In this document: positions 1-15,200 of the stretch, in pieces
Layout: every line of letters begins with the position of its first letter
Numbering within the stretch: the stretch's first letter is position 1
Origin: Gordius sp. MW1
Lineage: Eukaryota > Nematomorpha > Gordioida > Gordea > Gordiidae
Assembly: GCA_964036665.1 (NCBI GenBank)
Contig: OZ038529.1
Span: 10,920,060-10,984,059, forward strand
Direction: 5' to 3'
Length of the DNA stretch: 64,000 nt
The notes under the pieces: generated by a model
What the model was told of the DNA's origin: nothing
Databases searched by the model: none
The model's input: the letters and a program-made list of their open reading frames with translations, nothing else
Position numbers and translations under genes: made by a program

Positions 1-137
1 CTCAACCTATATATAAACTTATAGCTACGGCTACGCATAAAACACCCTTTTAAACCACAGTATCTCCACATTGTCTATGGATTCTTATATTCTAAGCGTC
101 TAAAAGTTTCAAAGTTGATGTCAGGCTAAAATTAAAA

Positions 138-206
138 TCTTGTTGTTCGCTCGGGTCGGGTTTAAACAAATAAACATCGGGCTCGGGTCGGTGAAAAGCG
201 ATTTTA
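138..206. repeat. CGGGTCGGGTT-type repeat fragment
   Basis: Two GGGCTCGGGTCGG-like blocks in a clu intron resemble the subterminal repeats of the hAT element at 30840-31635. No ends or target duplication are visible, so this is probably a decayed hAT terminus. Confidence 0.35.
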
Positions 207-271
207 ATGACCATTCTTTAAAAATTTACGGATAGAGGATCAATGTTTTAAAATATCCTTTAATCGATTAG

Positions 272-3200
272 AAAGCGGCGACAAGCATTCTTCCTCGAAA
301 ACAACATCCTCCATCTACGATCCCGTGGACGAGACCTTATTGCCGCACGACTATTTACTCCCGAAATTCACCAAAGACTTGCCCCTGGCACCGCTGCATC
401 CAGTATCCGAAAAGGAAAAAGTATATCAGCATTTTAAGCTCTTATTTATTATTCATATTTATTTAAAATTTTATGAAATTTCCTTTTATTTAGCCCATAA
501 AATGCGTCAAATCGATCTCTTTCAATCATTGGAATCCTCCGCCCGGACCTTTAAAGATGAAAGGTAACTAAATAACAAGCGAAAAAATGGATGTGAAAAA
601 TTGAACCATGATGAGGCGGGCACTATGCTTATATAACTTATATAATGTTATATTTGCAATCAGCACCCATTTCCATATGAATTAAGAAATTCGCAATTAG
701 TTTATCCTAAAGCATTTTTATTTTTAAGGTTTATAATGTTCAACTATCCAAGAAATTTTATAATGAGGACGGATAAAAATAATATTTCGGTCAAATTAGC
801 CGAATAGATGAAAAATAGTTTAAAACGATTCCAGTATCAACCATAGGCCAAAATGTGATTTTAGTATACAAACAAATATATACCTGGATGATTAAGGTTA
901 GAATAGCCAATTTCTCATCTCTATTTTATGGATATACTTAATAGGTGATCTCGCATATTTATCAATCGCTACCCTGGAAGACAAAGAGTTCCAAGTTACG
1001 GCCTGTACCAAAGGATTTTTCGTGAACCAGTAAGTAAATTTTAGCTCTTTGGGTAAATGTCATTTGGAGTTATTTCAGAAGTCTCTGACTTAGTCAGGGT
1101 TTGAATAAGGGGCTAGAGCAAAAAGTTTAGAGTATTTTTGTAAATAATTTATTTTTATTATTGGACATGAAGTTAGATTTAGTGGTTATGTTTTAAATGT
1201 ATACTTTTTGGATTAGTATAAGCACATGGGCGTAGCCAGCATTGGAATTAGAGGGGAGCAATAATGATTTAGGGAGGGGCAATATTATTATTTTTTAAAT
1301 TTTAGCCTTAGTTTTAATAAATTTCAACAAATTTATTGGATTTAGAAGGGGCAGCCATTCTTCCTGCTCCCCTGGCTACGCCCGTATATAGGCATTTGTT
1401 TTCTTTAGCGGCGATGAGTCTAATTACAATAGACAATTCTTAAGTATACCATGATGCTTAATCTATTTTTTCATATATTTTTACAGATCTACAGCTGGAT
1501 TGTTCAACCCTCGACCCAGTCCCGAATCTTCCACTTTCCATTCTTTGGTTGACTTACTGAATAAAGTACATTAAATTATATTACAAAACCAAAATTTTAG
1601 TTGTTTTATATATTTTAAAAGTTTTCAAATATTGGCAAACGTCAAAATATCTTCTTATATAAAATAATATTTTTGTGATTGTTCAATTAAACAATCTATA
1701 ATCAAGATGCTGACTTAAATTTGTCCATGCATGATAAACATATTATTTTATATTTTGGTTCATTGAATATCACGCACGAATCAATTACATTTTGCGCATT
1801 ACGAATTTAGATTAGCCCAAATTTCAAGCGTAACTTTTCTAACCTGCTTAAAAAGAGGAGCTCTCAGCATTCCCTCGAAAAGGTACCGACGCCCTATCAA
1901 ATCTATCCCTGGATCCTCCCCTACCTCGAACACAAAGAGGATGCTCTAAGGGCCGAAGATGGTTTTACAATTATACAAAGCTATAATTTATCAAACATTT
2001 AATTTAGAAACGGAATATTAATTAAAATAATAATAAGTTGAAACTTTATTAATAAAACCTACAGAGAGGCTCGGGAAAGATGTGAGTACAAAGCTAAAAC
2101 ATAAACAAAAAAACTTAAACGTTTGATTTTACCAACTTGGTTTTGACAATATTAAACTATATAATTCTAGCAATATTACAAAACCGATATGCATATGCAG
2201 ATAAGGATACATAAATGAAAAGTATATTGGTAAACGATTCGTCATATATTTACACATTTATGACAAAAACCCTAAATTGACTTATTGTCAATAAATTCGA
2301 TTGATACTGATTAAAAAGTGAAGGTTAATAACTTTGCTTTTAAATAAAGGTGCAGTTAAAAACGGAGACTTTAATTAAAACGTTGGCAAAAGACTTTAAA
2401 ATTTAGCATAATTAATTAAATAAAGCGTTCGCTTGCCGTTTGGGATATGAAGAACACATCCCCGGCCAAACCCGGGATTGGAACGAAGAACTTCAAGGAA
2501 CCCGCGAACTGAGTCGCTCCACCCTACCCGAACGCCTGTTGCGGGAACGTGCTATTTTTAAGGTTAATTCCGATTTTGTGGCCGCCGCATCTAAAGGTTG
2601 TCAAGCCGTAGTTGATGGAAATATCATGCCCATTAATCCCGGAGAAGATTCAAAGTAATTATAATATGCCCGGGTAGAGAGAACCCTGTATAATGGAATT
2701 TTAAGTCCCGAGCCCTACCGATTTTTTAATTAAATTTTGCCCGAGCTCGGCCCAAACTCTCTCGGGTTTCGGGCGGCTCGCGTGAGGAGAACTTGAAATA
2801 GGGATTGGTTTATAGGTAGAGACGTAAACACGGCTCGGGTTTTTAAAGTTAGAAATACGAAAATTCAGAATCTAAGATTAAAAATGAACTCAACCTTAAA
2901 ATAAGCTTAATATTCTAATTTAATATGCTAGAGGTGTCTTCTTAATTATAATCGTTAAATAGATATTAATGCAATTAACTTGTAAATATATTTTAATTAG
3001 TACACATTTTCGTTAACTTTAAGGAGAACTAATTTATTCAATTATTATATGTATTATTATTAAGGGGAGGGAGTTCCTCCTTATAATTTTTGTGTTATGC
3101 AGGACGCACATGTTTATCTGGAACAACATCTTTTTCAGCCTGGGATTCGATATTCGAGATCATTACAAGGATTTGGGCGGAGATGCGGCTGCCTACGTGG

Positions 3201-6200
3201 CACCAGTAATATCCATGGATTGTTACAATTTGCAAAATTATTATAACATTTGCCTTCTAGGGAATATTTTGTGTCATGAAATTGTTTAACCTCTGCGATA
3301 ACCCACATATAAGTCTTGAATCATGATTTTATTCATTGTCCTATTTCGTTTTTTTTATTAAATTATAAAATTGTACCGTGATATCCTTCCCCCATTTTAT
3401 AAGATCCCTCGACCGATAAAAGAAAATCTAAAATTCATTTTAGCACGAAATATTTTATTATAATATTTCCGAATGTTCGCAATAGCTCATCGAGACAGAT
3501 TTATTCAACAATTATTATTACCTACGCCAGGCTAACGACTTAAAAGGGGTCGAAGCATTCAACGATTTGGATACGGAGAAACTTTATACCCTAGGGACCG
3601 TTATCATGGATTACCGTGGGTTTCGTATAACGGGACAAAGCATAATACCCGGTACTTACTTATTTCAACTCATTAAGGCCAAAACAACAAATTTTTGCAC
3701 TAATACATTTAGAAATTATCATCTTAAACGATTTAAGCTTGAAAATTTAATTTTAAATTTAATGATTAATAATTACATTGTTGAATTTATCTTACAAATC
3801 TAAATAGTTTAGTCAGATTTAGATTACCAGATTAGAATAACCCTGATTAGTGTTATGCTATCCTATAAAGTCAAATTGAAATTTGTCATTTTGGCCTATT
3901 CATTTCTAAAACTTAAGGTTTATACAACATCTTATTTGGCCAGGATGTTTTTGTTTCATAATATATTGACTTGATGCTAGGAATTTTGGAGAGGGAGCAA
4001 GATCAATTAGTTGTGTATGGGTCTATTGATCCTTCACCGCCCACCGATTCTCCCAACAATCGCATGATTATAGGTACTTAATTTTGCCCATTATAAACTA
4101 ATTTTAATTTTGTCAGTTCGGCTATTAATTTGAAATTCACATTTTTGATCGTTTTCTATTCCTAGGCTAAATTCCTAATTATTGACTCAGGAAATTTTTG
4201 GCATCAAACGATCATCATAGTGAAAATTAATATAATCATAAATTATTTCGTGGTCTATAGTCATTTATATTAAATGTATAAAACTTTAGATCAATTTTAT
4301 TTTTAAGTAGAATTTAAGGACATTATTAACCATTTAGCTATCCTATAAGATGCACCATGTTTTTAAAAAGGGATCATGGGCGTACCCAGAGGGTGCCACC
4401 CCCCCCCCTTTACGAAGAAAAAGAAATTTCAATGTAAAAACATTGAAAAATTAAAAAATTTATGTTTTGCCCCCCTCTAAATGAACTTTTAAACGTTTTG
4501 CCCCCCCCCCCTAATTTAAAACCTGGGTACGCCCATGAAAGGGTTAAACATTCTATTAGTCTGTTTTTTTTTGGGGGGGGGGCAAGGCGTTTCAGCTTCC
4601 CTTTTTCCCAAATCAAAAAAATTTAAACTAGAAATAATTATATTTAAAATTATGAAGATTATTAATCCACTCATTCAAATCCTAGCAAGATTATTTATTA
4701 ATTTACCTCACTCTTTGCGTAAAGTTTCAGTCTACTTACTTTTGGGCTAAAATCAAATTAACTGCTAAACCATTCTGACAAACGATCGACAATTTAAAAT
4801 TATTTAATCGAACATTAGAGCTCATTGTAAATAAACCGCCTTTAACTTAATCATTTTGCCGAACCGCATTAAAGGTAACGAGGAATATGCGGAAATACTC
4901 AAAACGCCATGCTCTAAATTGAGGCTCGCGCCTCACAAAATAGCCTCCCGGTGTTGTATCACGAACACTGATCGAAATGGGGATGTCACTCATGTTAAAG
5001 ATCCTCAAAAATCAACGAGCTCTCCTTCACCCAATGATTCTTTCCCTACCACTTGGGTCGAACTTCAGACTTCGTACGAATGCAAGGGCATAGTGGGAAA
5101 CGACAGGCGCCATTACCTCTTGGACCTGTTGAGAACCTACCCTCCCGACCTCAATTTTTTGCCTGGTATTTTAAGTTTATGCTCTTTTGCGTATCTTTTT
5201 TAAGTTCGCGGTATCTAAATAAATGGTCTGTTTATATTGATTTTTAATGTTCATTGTTTTAATGCACCTATTTTAGCAATTTTATTTAGGATCCAAATTG
5301 AAAAATATGAGCCTTACTAGCAAAAACATTAATAAGTGGTTTAAATAATGATATGTCTACATATTGGAATGAATAGTCTACTTATAACCTTTGGCACATT
5401 ATTGAATTTTATGTCAGCTATTTGAACTAAGGTGTGAGTTATGGACCTTTTACCACCTACTCAAATGGTATGTTTCAGATTAGTTTGGAGTAAAACTAGA
5501 TTTTTAATAAACCAATAACCATTGTAATTTCTCACAACGACCTATGAAGCCATGAATATTTAAATAGCTTGACTTGCTAATCAAAATGAATTGAACATGA
5601 TAAACTTATTTTATATAACGTCCATCTGAATTTATATGACTATTTCCAAACCTTCTTATCTGTAGCGATGACTTCCTTTTAATCATTTAACGTTATAAAT
5701 TAAAATACTTAGACATAATGGAAAAAAGTTAATTTAACGAGGGTTGCAAAAGGCTCTTAGAAGACAAAATATACTTTAAAGATGAAAAGAAATGCATCTC
5801 ACTTATTAAAGATTCACATGAAAATGATTGGCAAATAGATTAAAATTGTCTAAAAATTATCAAAATCAAAAAATTTATTTTTAAGATTAATAATTCAAGC
5901 TCTAGTTGTTCCCATGTACTGTGTCTATTTTTATAACTAAAAAAACGCTGTAGGCCTATTGATTTATTTAGTTAAAAGCCAAGGTGTTATTTACTATTTA
6001 AATGACTTAACCTATAATTAATATTGGTGCCTGGGGGAGGGAAGGAGGTACAGCTGCCTCCCCCCCCCCCCCAACAAAAATGAAATCGTAAATTATATAT
6101 AAAATTAGGGTTAAATTACATATAAAAACATCTTTTTGTCTCTCTTTAAATTACGATTGCCCCCTTTAATTACAATCCTGGCTACGCCCATGAATTTGAA

Positions 6201-9200
6201 CAATACCATAATTGAGCATTATGGTTCTTCTCGTTGATATCATTAGTGGAAGGCTTCAAATTGAGCAAAGATTCCCGCAAAATGGGATTTCCCCGATCGC
6301 ATCGTCATAAATTATGCTGTTTGAGGGCAGAGCTGGTGGAAGCATTTGTCGAGCACATACTCCTAGTCAAAAATATTGAATGTTCTCATCGTCGGGCAAC
6401 AAATACCGAGTACAGCAGCCAAAATGCTATCACTCCCGCACCCACGACCACGCACGAGGCGCTACCCGAAGTCGAGGTAAGTGATGGGGATTAGTCTTGA
6501 AAGACAGTCTTTGCCCGATCCTCTTAACAATTACATCGTGCATTAATGTTTCAATATGATGCACGAATATTTGAAATCCGTATAACTAATGCAAAAAAAC
6601 CCTTGTTTAGAGTGACTTTTGTTTCGACCAAACGTTATTATCAAAATTGTAAAGGGAATTCAAATAAATTAGGATGGTATTTAAAATGAATTCATTCCCT
6701 TTTTAAATTTACAAAATTAATCAATTGTAGTTTTATGCCTGTTTTATCGAAATTTTTGAATAATGGTTTGAACGGACGGTGTTTGAAGTAGATGTTAACT
6801 ATAAAATTGTTGCTCATTCAGCAAAGAGGATTCATCCCCAGGTCACCCACCATACATATAGTAGGATGTAAACTTACCCGTAGTGTTGTAAAAATCGCTG
6901 GATTTTGTTTGATCTACCTTTTGTTTTAGTCGACTAAACATAACAGACCAAAAGTTTGATCGGTGGGTTATGCGACTAAGAATAGTCGACTAAAATTAAA
7001 GGTCGACCAAACAAAATCCATGAGAAGAGCAATAGCTATAACCATGGGTGAACCTTGATTTTTGCAATAACTATTACTTCAAAACTATTAATAGGTAGAA
7101 ATAAATAAAATTTAATTGCAATTTATTAGTTTCAAAAATGTTTTTAAACTTATCTTAAAACAGACTATAAATCAGAAGGATGTTACTTTCCATTATGTTA
7201 TATATATATAGATATAGTCTTGTGCTATTACAAATTGTATCGTTCCAAAGTTGTAGATGTCAAAATTATTAATTTGACAAATAAAAATTTACGGTGGCGC
7301 CTTAAGATTTTAACTAATATCATACGTATAGGTTGATAGTACACCGGCCACCACACCTAATTTGCAACAAGAAAATGAAGTTGGCACCGAAGAAGGGGCT
7401 TGCACAATTGCACCTCAGGTTGAGAAAGACGAAGAAATGGTTGAAAAAAATACGTCAGGTCGTTCTTCCTTGTCCGGTGAAACGAATTTAGCTTCCTCCA
7501 AAGATAGCGCCATAGACTCCCTAGTACTAAAATAAATTCGCCAACTCGCTCGAATACTATTGCAAATTCGTTTTAGATTGAGGGCTTCTTAATTTGTTGT
7601 TTAATCCAAAGGCTATTATAATCTGTTCTTTTCAAGGCCTCGCTTTTTTATTTACCGCAATTTTTTTCATTCATTGTACGCCATGCGATGCAGGAAGGGC
7701 AATCGTTTCTTGGACAAATACTATGTTTACTAGGACTTAGCGAGCATATCTGGCATACCCCGTGAACTTAAGTTTCAGATAATACTTGTAATTTTGCTAA
7801 TAACGCTTTTACTTTGTCTAAACTAGTCCTAATTTTTGGGTAAGTAATAGAGCTCTTTTTGCGTTTTTAAAATATTTATGTTTTATTATATGTGCCATCT
7901 TAAAAGGCATAAACTTTTAAAAATGCCCAATAATCGATTTGTGGGGATCAATTTTTCATGCCACATCATTTATTATCGGACGTTTGGCTTATAAACTTTT
8001 CAAAATACATTAGGACGTCAACGCTACTGAAGACACCGACGATGAGCCAAGCAAAGGTGTCTCAAATGAGGAGCAACTTGCAGGTTCATATATTTGTTTT
8101 TATATAAAGGCCGCTAAACCCTTGATTTGGACATTTCTATAATTGGTTTGTTAATTGGAACTTGATATTCAAAGGCGAAGTCCTCGCCAAGTTTTGTAAC
8201 AATAATATGAGATTTAACTTGAATTACTGAATAACAATTTCCCTTCGTTCTAATTTTAATTTATTATTTATAATAGACGAGTCAGGGATGGGTTCGCAAT
8301 ACTACAACTCCCCCTTTTCGCCTAGGACAATGAAATTTCGATCCACGTTTCCTTTGCTCTCCGACGAAATTTGTTTTAACCCGGATGCCTTCTTGGACAC
8401 TTTGACCTATGATCCCGCTGAAGTATTTTGTGCTGATATCAAGCGACTATTTGTAATCTTATATATAAAAATGAAACTATGTGTGTGTGTGTGTGTGTAT
8501 ATATGCCGCCACCAATTTTGGAAAACTACCAGACCGATTTGGCTCAAAATTTCACAGTTTGATCCTGACACTCCGGAGCATGTTTTAAGATTTGTTCGAG
8601 CCAAATCGGTCCAGTAGTTTTCGAGTATTCGTACGCGTTGCACTGTATATAGAACAATAGAAGTAGAACTTATAGACATCAAACTTTATTTTTACTTCAA
8701 TAACCGCTTTATCATCATATATTCCCTAATATTCCAAGATAATTTAATAAACCCGGGTAAATGGCAAAACAACGTTTGCCGGGTTCATCTAGTAGCTTAT
8801 AATAAAGAGTTAAGGGCACTGCGATATTTCTTAATTAATTTTTTTTGCTGTTAAATTCTTAACTATGTTTTCTGATTGTATTAAACTTTTTTAAATCTTA
8901 AGCATAATTTGGGTTAATCTAGAGTATCCTTCTTTTAAACAATTTTATTATATCTGTTAAAATATAACAAATTAGTATCTTTTTTTGATTTTATTACGTC
9001 TAATTATTAAATAGTATAACGAGGGTTTGCGTTATACGTTTATAATCTGAATATGAGCTTTATTCGGAATTAAAGGGTGCGTTAAACCCTTAAAAAAGCT
9101 GTTTATCTGATACAAACCAATGTTGTATTGACGCATAAACATAATACCTCATTTTTTTAAAAAAATGCTTTTTTGGTTAGCATATGAAAGTGCTTATTCA

Positions 9201-12200
9201 TTTTTTAATTATTGTACTGTGTCTCGATATGTGTTCATGGTTCTCAAACTATTATTTAGAGTTTTTTACGAAGGGCTCTTTATTAAATTAAGTCTCATTT
9301 TGACGCATATAATTTGTAGGAAGAAAAGTTGAAACGGGAGAAGGAGCTATTACTAGACGCGGCCGATTTTATTATATGCGTTCAAATCCCAGAATTGGTA
9401 TGTTTTGCTGTTAATGTCCTTGTTAGATCAAATAAAAAATCTAATTTATTAACACCCTGTTTTCAACGTGATTTTATCGACAAAACATTTTTTATATTAA
9501 AATTTATAATGTGCATTTTATTTTATTAGTAAAATAAAGCATATTATTTAACTTCAAAGTAAGCCTTAAATGAAAATAATTGAATTCTATTGAATCACAA
9601 TGAAAGGTTATAATATTCAGATAGGGGAATGGTTAGATTACGTTTCGGTGCCCGTAGACGGCTTCACCTTAAAAGAAACGCTGCATTCCAAGGGTATTAA
9701 TATGCGTTACCTAGGTGTGATCATTGACAGGCTGGGACCTGTGCAAAAATTGGAATATATCAGGGTGAGCATTTTTTTTGTTTATTATACTTTCTATTAT
9801 TTCCGGTTAGTTTACAGAATGGTAATAGAATCCTCGGTTTAACACTGATTCATATATTCAGGGTTTTAAAATGGCTTTCACCATTTCTATTCGATTTTGG
9901 TCATTAATAAACAGATGGTCAACAAGTTGATTATTATTAAATCAGGCGCCTGGCCGTAAAATGTTAATTCTTTCCAAATTTATTAATAAATGTATTGTGA
10001 TTGAATTATACAGAACATCGCTCTGAATGAGATGATTTCGCGATCGGTTAAACACGTTTTCAAGCTGATTATACAATCCCTCGATCTGTCTCATCTTTCC
10101 AAAGCTACCGCTCATTTCTTGAATTGTTACTTGGCCGCTTTCCCCAACCCCTCACCGAATATATCCTCCCACGATGTAAGTTAACTCAGAACTAAAAGGC
10201 ATTCTGCTTAGGGCTAAAGTTTTCTTCAGAGGATTATGCAACCCAAGCAACTTGGCCCCCCCCCCGAATTATATCCGTTACTTATACTTTTAATATTAAG
10301 GTAAAACTTTTTAGTTATAATGGTTAGGGAAATAAATATGTTTAGTGGGCTTGGATAATAATTTATAAAAGACCTAGCTAGAATCAAGTTCTTGAACCTC
10401 ACATTTTCTAAATAAATCACTCTACCTCTCACTCTCTAGTGTAACTTTTCAAATTTTTATCGCTTAAGATACAATAACTCGAGCGTTGTAATATTATCTA
10501 CCTTATGTTAATCTAATATTTCTGGCAAACATAGCAGTGAAAAATTGAACTATATGGTATATAGGGTCCACACCAAATTATTATTTAATCAAAAGATTTA
10601 AACTCTTAATAATGCAATTTTTATTTTTTGTAACTACATTGTTGTCCTATATTAAGTATTTGTCTCTTTATACATCTCCTTAATCCTTCTAGATGGTGGG
10701 CAAAAATGGGAAGAGAAAGAATCGAAAACGAAAAAATTTTCATCTCTACTCAAATAATTGTAAGATAATCGTTGTGCATTTACAATAATTTGTTAAACTT
10801 GTTATTTCTTAATTACTTAGCAAACGAATGGATATCCTTAACACCCCCTTCTCTGTGGAAGATGATCGTCAAAGATGTCAAGCAAATCTACGGCACCAAC
10901 ATATCCGAGTAAACACTATCATTGCAACACTTATGCTACCTAAATTATGTATATTTGTCGAGTCTTTAACATAAATGCAATATTTTGTGATAAGCCTATG
11001 ATTGATTTAAATTGTTGATTACCAGAATGAACTGTTTAGGTATTATTTGTCAAATATCTGCAAGATGGAATTTATTTAATAATAAACCAAAAATTTAAGT
11101 CTTGGCCCAAAATTATTAATTATAATGGTTATATGCCAGGATTAATTTTTTTTAATTTTGTCAAACAATTTGAGGCGATAAAAGTTACTAACAAAACTAT
11201 GAATTATTTAAATTTATATAATGACTATTTTCATGCTGCACAATTTTACAATTTGACAAAATAAATATAATGTTTTTGTCCTTTTCATCAAAGACGTTAT
11301 AGAAATAAAAGCATTGTTGTTAAAATATTTTTAAATTAAAAGTTTTTTCTCTACGAGAAGGAATTAACTTTTTAAAAAAACTAATTTGACTATAGATGTG
11401 CAATAGCGCGAACAAGATATGACCGTCCACAAAATTTATCAACTTTAACTAATGAAATTAAAACGTTTTTTCAACTAGTTTAAGAGTCAAAAAAAAGTTT
11501 TGGCTAAAATCTAACATAGTTTTTAATATTTATTCCGGACGCAGTCTAATTTTACAAAATATTTAAAGTAGCGTTTAAAATCCAGGACAAATTTTTCCCT
11601 AATTACATCGCTTTCTTTTGTTAAATTTGTTGAGGAACGCTTCCTATTTAAATTTAATTACGATCAAGCAATGATTGATCTTACTTGCATTAATCGTTTT
11701 ATTTTTGCAAATTTCAAATGACAGCCTCACACTAACATGTCCAAAACATCAAAAACTTTGCAGTGAAGGACAATATTTTTGTGTGCCAAACAAAGTAAAT
11801 TTTGTTCGGGTTGGCAATGGTCATGTTTTTTAAGCCCTCACTTATCCAAAATATAAACGTTCTTATTTAGTATTTTTTATTCAATTACAAAAAAAAAATC
11901 AGGGCCTCGTTGGATGACCTAATAACCAAAAATGGCTTGAAAAAAATTCAACTTCTCCGTCAATTTTGCCTGAAATGTGGGGTTCAAATTGTTTTGAGAG
12001 AATATGCCATGGATCACAGGCATCGCGTTGCCTTCCTCGAAGACGACATACTCAACATGTTCCCAATTATCAAGCACGTTTCTCACAAGGTAAGCTCTAC
12101 CATAGTTTATTTATTGAGTCAACGGGATAGACTTATTTTAAGAAGCATTTTTGAAATTATAGGTAGATGTTTCATGTTATGCAGGGTCGATTGTTGCTCG

Positions 12201-15200
12201 TTATTTCTTCTGAAACTTAAGCTAAAATGACCTTGTATAGTGAAGGAGTAGTGGATTTTTTTATTTTCCTTTACTGTTGGTTTCCTCAACATTTTATGAA
12301 TTTTTAGGCTATTCTCATGTGACTATTTACCTGTTCCAAAATTTCATTGAGGGTCAGATTTAAATTCTTACCCAAAAGTAAAATTTAAAAACAATAATTT
12401 TGAATTTGAATTTATAGAGAGAAGAGTTAGTTAACTAAACTTAGTAAAGAACCTATAAAAAGGTAACTATAACTCCTGTCGTCCGTTTTTTTGACAGGCC
12501 CTAGATGCTCACAGTTTTTTCCTCGCCGGACAAACCAAAATTCAGCAGGGTTGTTTGAGGGAAGGGTTCGAACTCATATCAGAATCCTTGAATTTAATGA
12601 CCAATGTCTACGGTCCCTTGCACACCGAAATAGCTTCCTGCCTCAGGCTCCTGGCTCGGATTTGTTACATCTTGGGAGATCGAACTCAGGTACAAACTTT
12701 TGGGAACATAGTAACTCGGATAAATTTGCTTTTAAATTATTATAAAATAATATATGAGAGCTATGTTTTATATTTTTGCAGCAATAAAATTGGACAATTT
12801 AAATTTACAAAATGCTCTTATTTTAGAAGGAATTAATACTTATATTATTAAACTTAGTATGCATTAATATTTGACAAAAAATATTGAAATATAAATCGAA
12901 ATTGACTAAGTAAGAGTTGAACTTAACATTTTCACGTCCATTTTCGTTAACTATTAATTCTTAATCATATTTTATTGAACACGTTACATTTTCTCCGTCA
13001 TATGATTCTCCCTTGTAGGCTCTATTGTTTCAACATAAAGCTACCATCATGAGCGAACGCTTGTTCGGAATCGATCATTCTAACACGGTCACCGATTACG
13101 TGAGGAACCTTATGTTGCTACTCTTTAAATGATATTTTTCATAACTCAATCAATTTTTATTCTTAATATGTAGATTAATTTAGCACTCTATTACGTGGCG
13201 AATTTTCGCACGCAATGCGCCCTCAAATTGCTGTATCGTGCCAGGTATCTCATGGTTCACTTGGCTGGGAATGATCATCCCGAACTTGCGGCATTAGACG
13301 TAATCAATTATACCAAATTATTAATTAATATTTATTTATATTAATTAATTTTTTAATGTAATTATTGTTTATATTTCCTATTCGTAGAGTAATTTGGGCT
13401 TAGTCCTATACTCCAACGGAATGTACGAAGAATCCATGCTGTATTTGAACCACGCCCTCGAACTGAGCATAAGGTATAATTAGCGAAATACATTTATTAT
13501 GTGGTAATATTTTTGGCATTAAATTAAACTAACGCTTAATAATTATAAACATCTCTTACATTATCATATATTAAGCCCTAACACCATGTTGGTATGCCAT
13601 TCTGCTACTTTTCTAATACGGATAAACGCGTTTAACGAGTCCGCGAATGCAATAATAATTACATTTTTGTAAATGCCATCTATGGGAAATTTTAAATTTG
13701 AGACTAATTCGATGAAATTTAACGTAAATTAAGAATTTAAATTATTTGTAAAAACAGCATACAAGCAATACTTTTCCCTCTTAAGCCTCATCATTTCTCT
13801 AGTTACAGTTCCACCCCCATTCATGCGACCTTATTTAAGGCCTTTCCTTAAATTATGTTTTTTTCCAAATAGGTATTTCGGCGATACGAGCCTAAAAACG
13901 GCCGTGATTCACCATCTCTTAGCGGGCGTGTATTCATGTCGGGGCGATTTTAGGACGGCCATCAACAAAGAGAGACAAGCTTTGGCCATTTACAAAGAAT
14001 CAGTAAATTCCTCCTTCCTCATTTTTAGTTAGATTGCAACGCAATATCATCCTTATGAAACTGCACTTTCGCTGTCAGGGATAAATAAATACCTGAGATA
14101 AAGGATAATGGTTGCTGCGTTGCCTTTAGTTTTGGTGATATTAATTTGAAATATACATTGATACAATATTATGGGAAGTATCGTATTATTACATATCACA
14201 AAAATTCTGTTTACCTCTCGAGAGCTACAAAATGCAATTTATTTAAGCTTTGTAGCGGTGTTAGTATTTTAAATAAATTCACAATTGTATCCTATATTAA
14301 ATAAATCGGGATTAGCTGAAATCCTTAATTCGAGGGTTTATCCATAAATAATTTTTAATATATTGAGCATTATTTTAGAAACTTCCCATACATTTTTCTC
14401 CAAACTAACTGGTTAAGGATTACATTAGATTAAAGGGCACTCTATCTTGTCGACATATAATTTATGAATTTTACTTTAAACGTCATATATATAGTTTCGA
14501 AATTTTTACCGATAGCTCGGTGAAGCGCACGAAAAGACGTTGGAAAGTTCGGTCTGTTTGAAGCACTTGACGCAGCAAGCGGTAGCTATGCAACGTTGCA
14601 TCAACACGGCCATAGTCAAAGGTGCTGGTGCTAATAATTTCCCTTCGTTACACATCCAAAAACCATCTCTCTCCGCCATACTCGACCTCATGAATCTCAT
14701 CAATGGCATTTTGTTCGTGCAAATTAAGTAATTTTGGGGAATTTACTTATTATTTGATCAAGGAGTTGTATTGGTTCCATTATTGTACAATCTAACTTTT
14801 TATTAACCTCTACTCTTAGTTATTCAAAAATTGATATTTCTCGCATTTTACATCGTGTCAAATATTAAATGATTATATTAAAGGTCTGCAAAACACAAAT
14901 TTATTTCGCTGTCATTCGCACTACCTTTGCTTACTGCATCTAATCTACACTTTTAATATAGGAACCGCAGCCCTATATCTTTATGTCAATTAATTTTTCT
15001 ACCGGATTTATTAAGGGCCTTATAGCCAACAGTTTAATAAATAAGTTATCATTGAAAAGTTAATCACTAAAATTTATCCTATTTGCGAGGTGTCACTTCT
15101 GTAAATTTTATTTTTCATTTCTTAGACCGAGTGAACTTGAGAAATTTAGGGAGTTGGAGAAGCAATTAATCATGGCGATGACCAGTGGTTTTGGTGAAAC

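Noticed and set aside
8288..8682. ORFs extending past clu exon 14 and its antisense
   Set aside because: The plus-strand ORF reads through the donor at 8423 into a Helitron-like repeat; the minus-strand ORF is repeat sequence.
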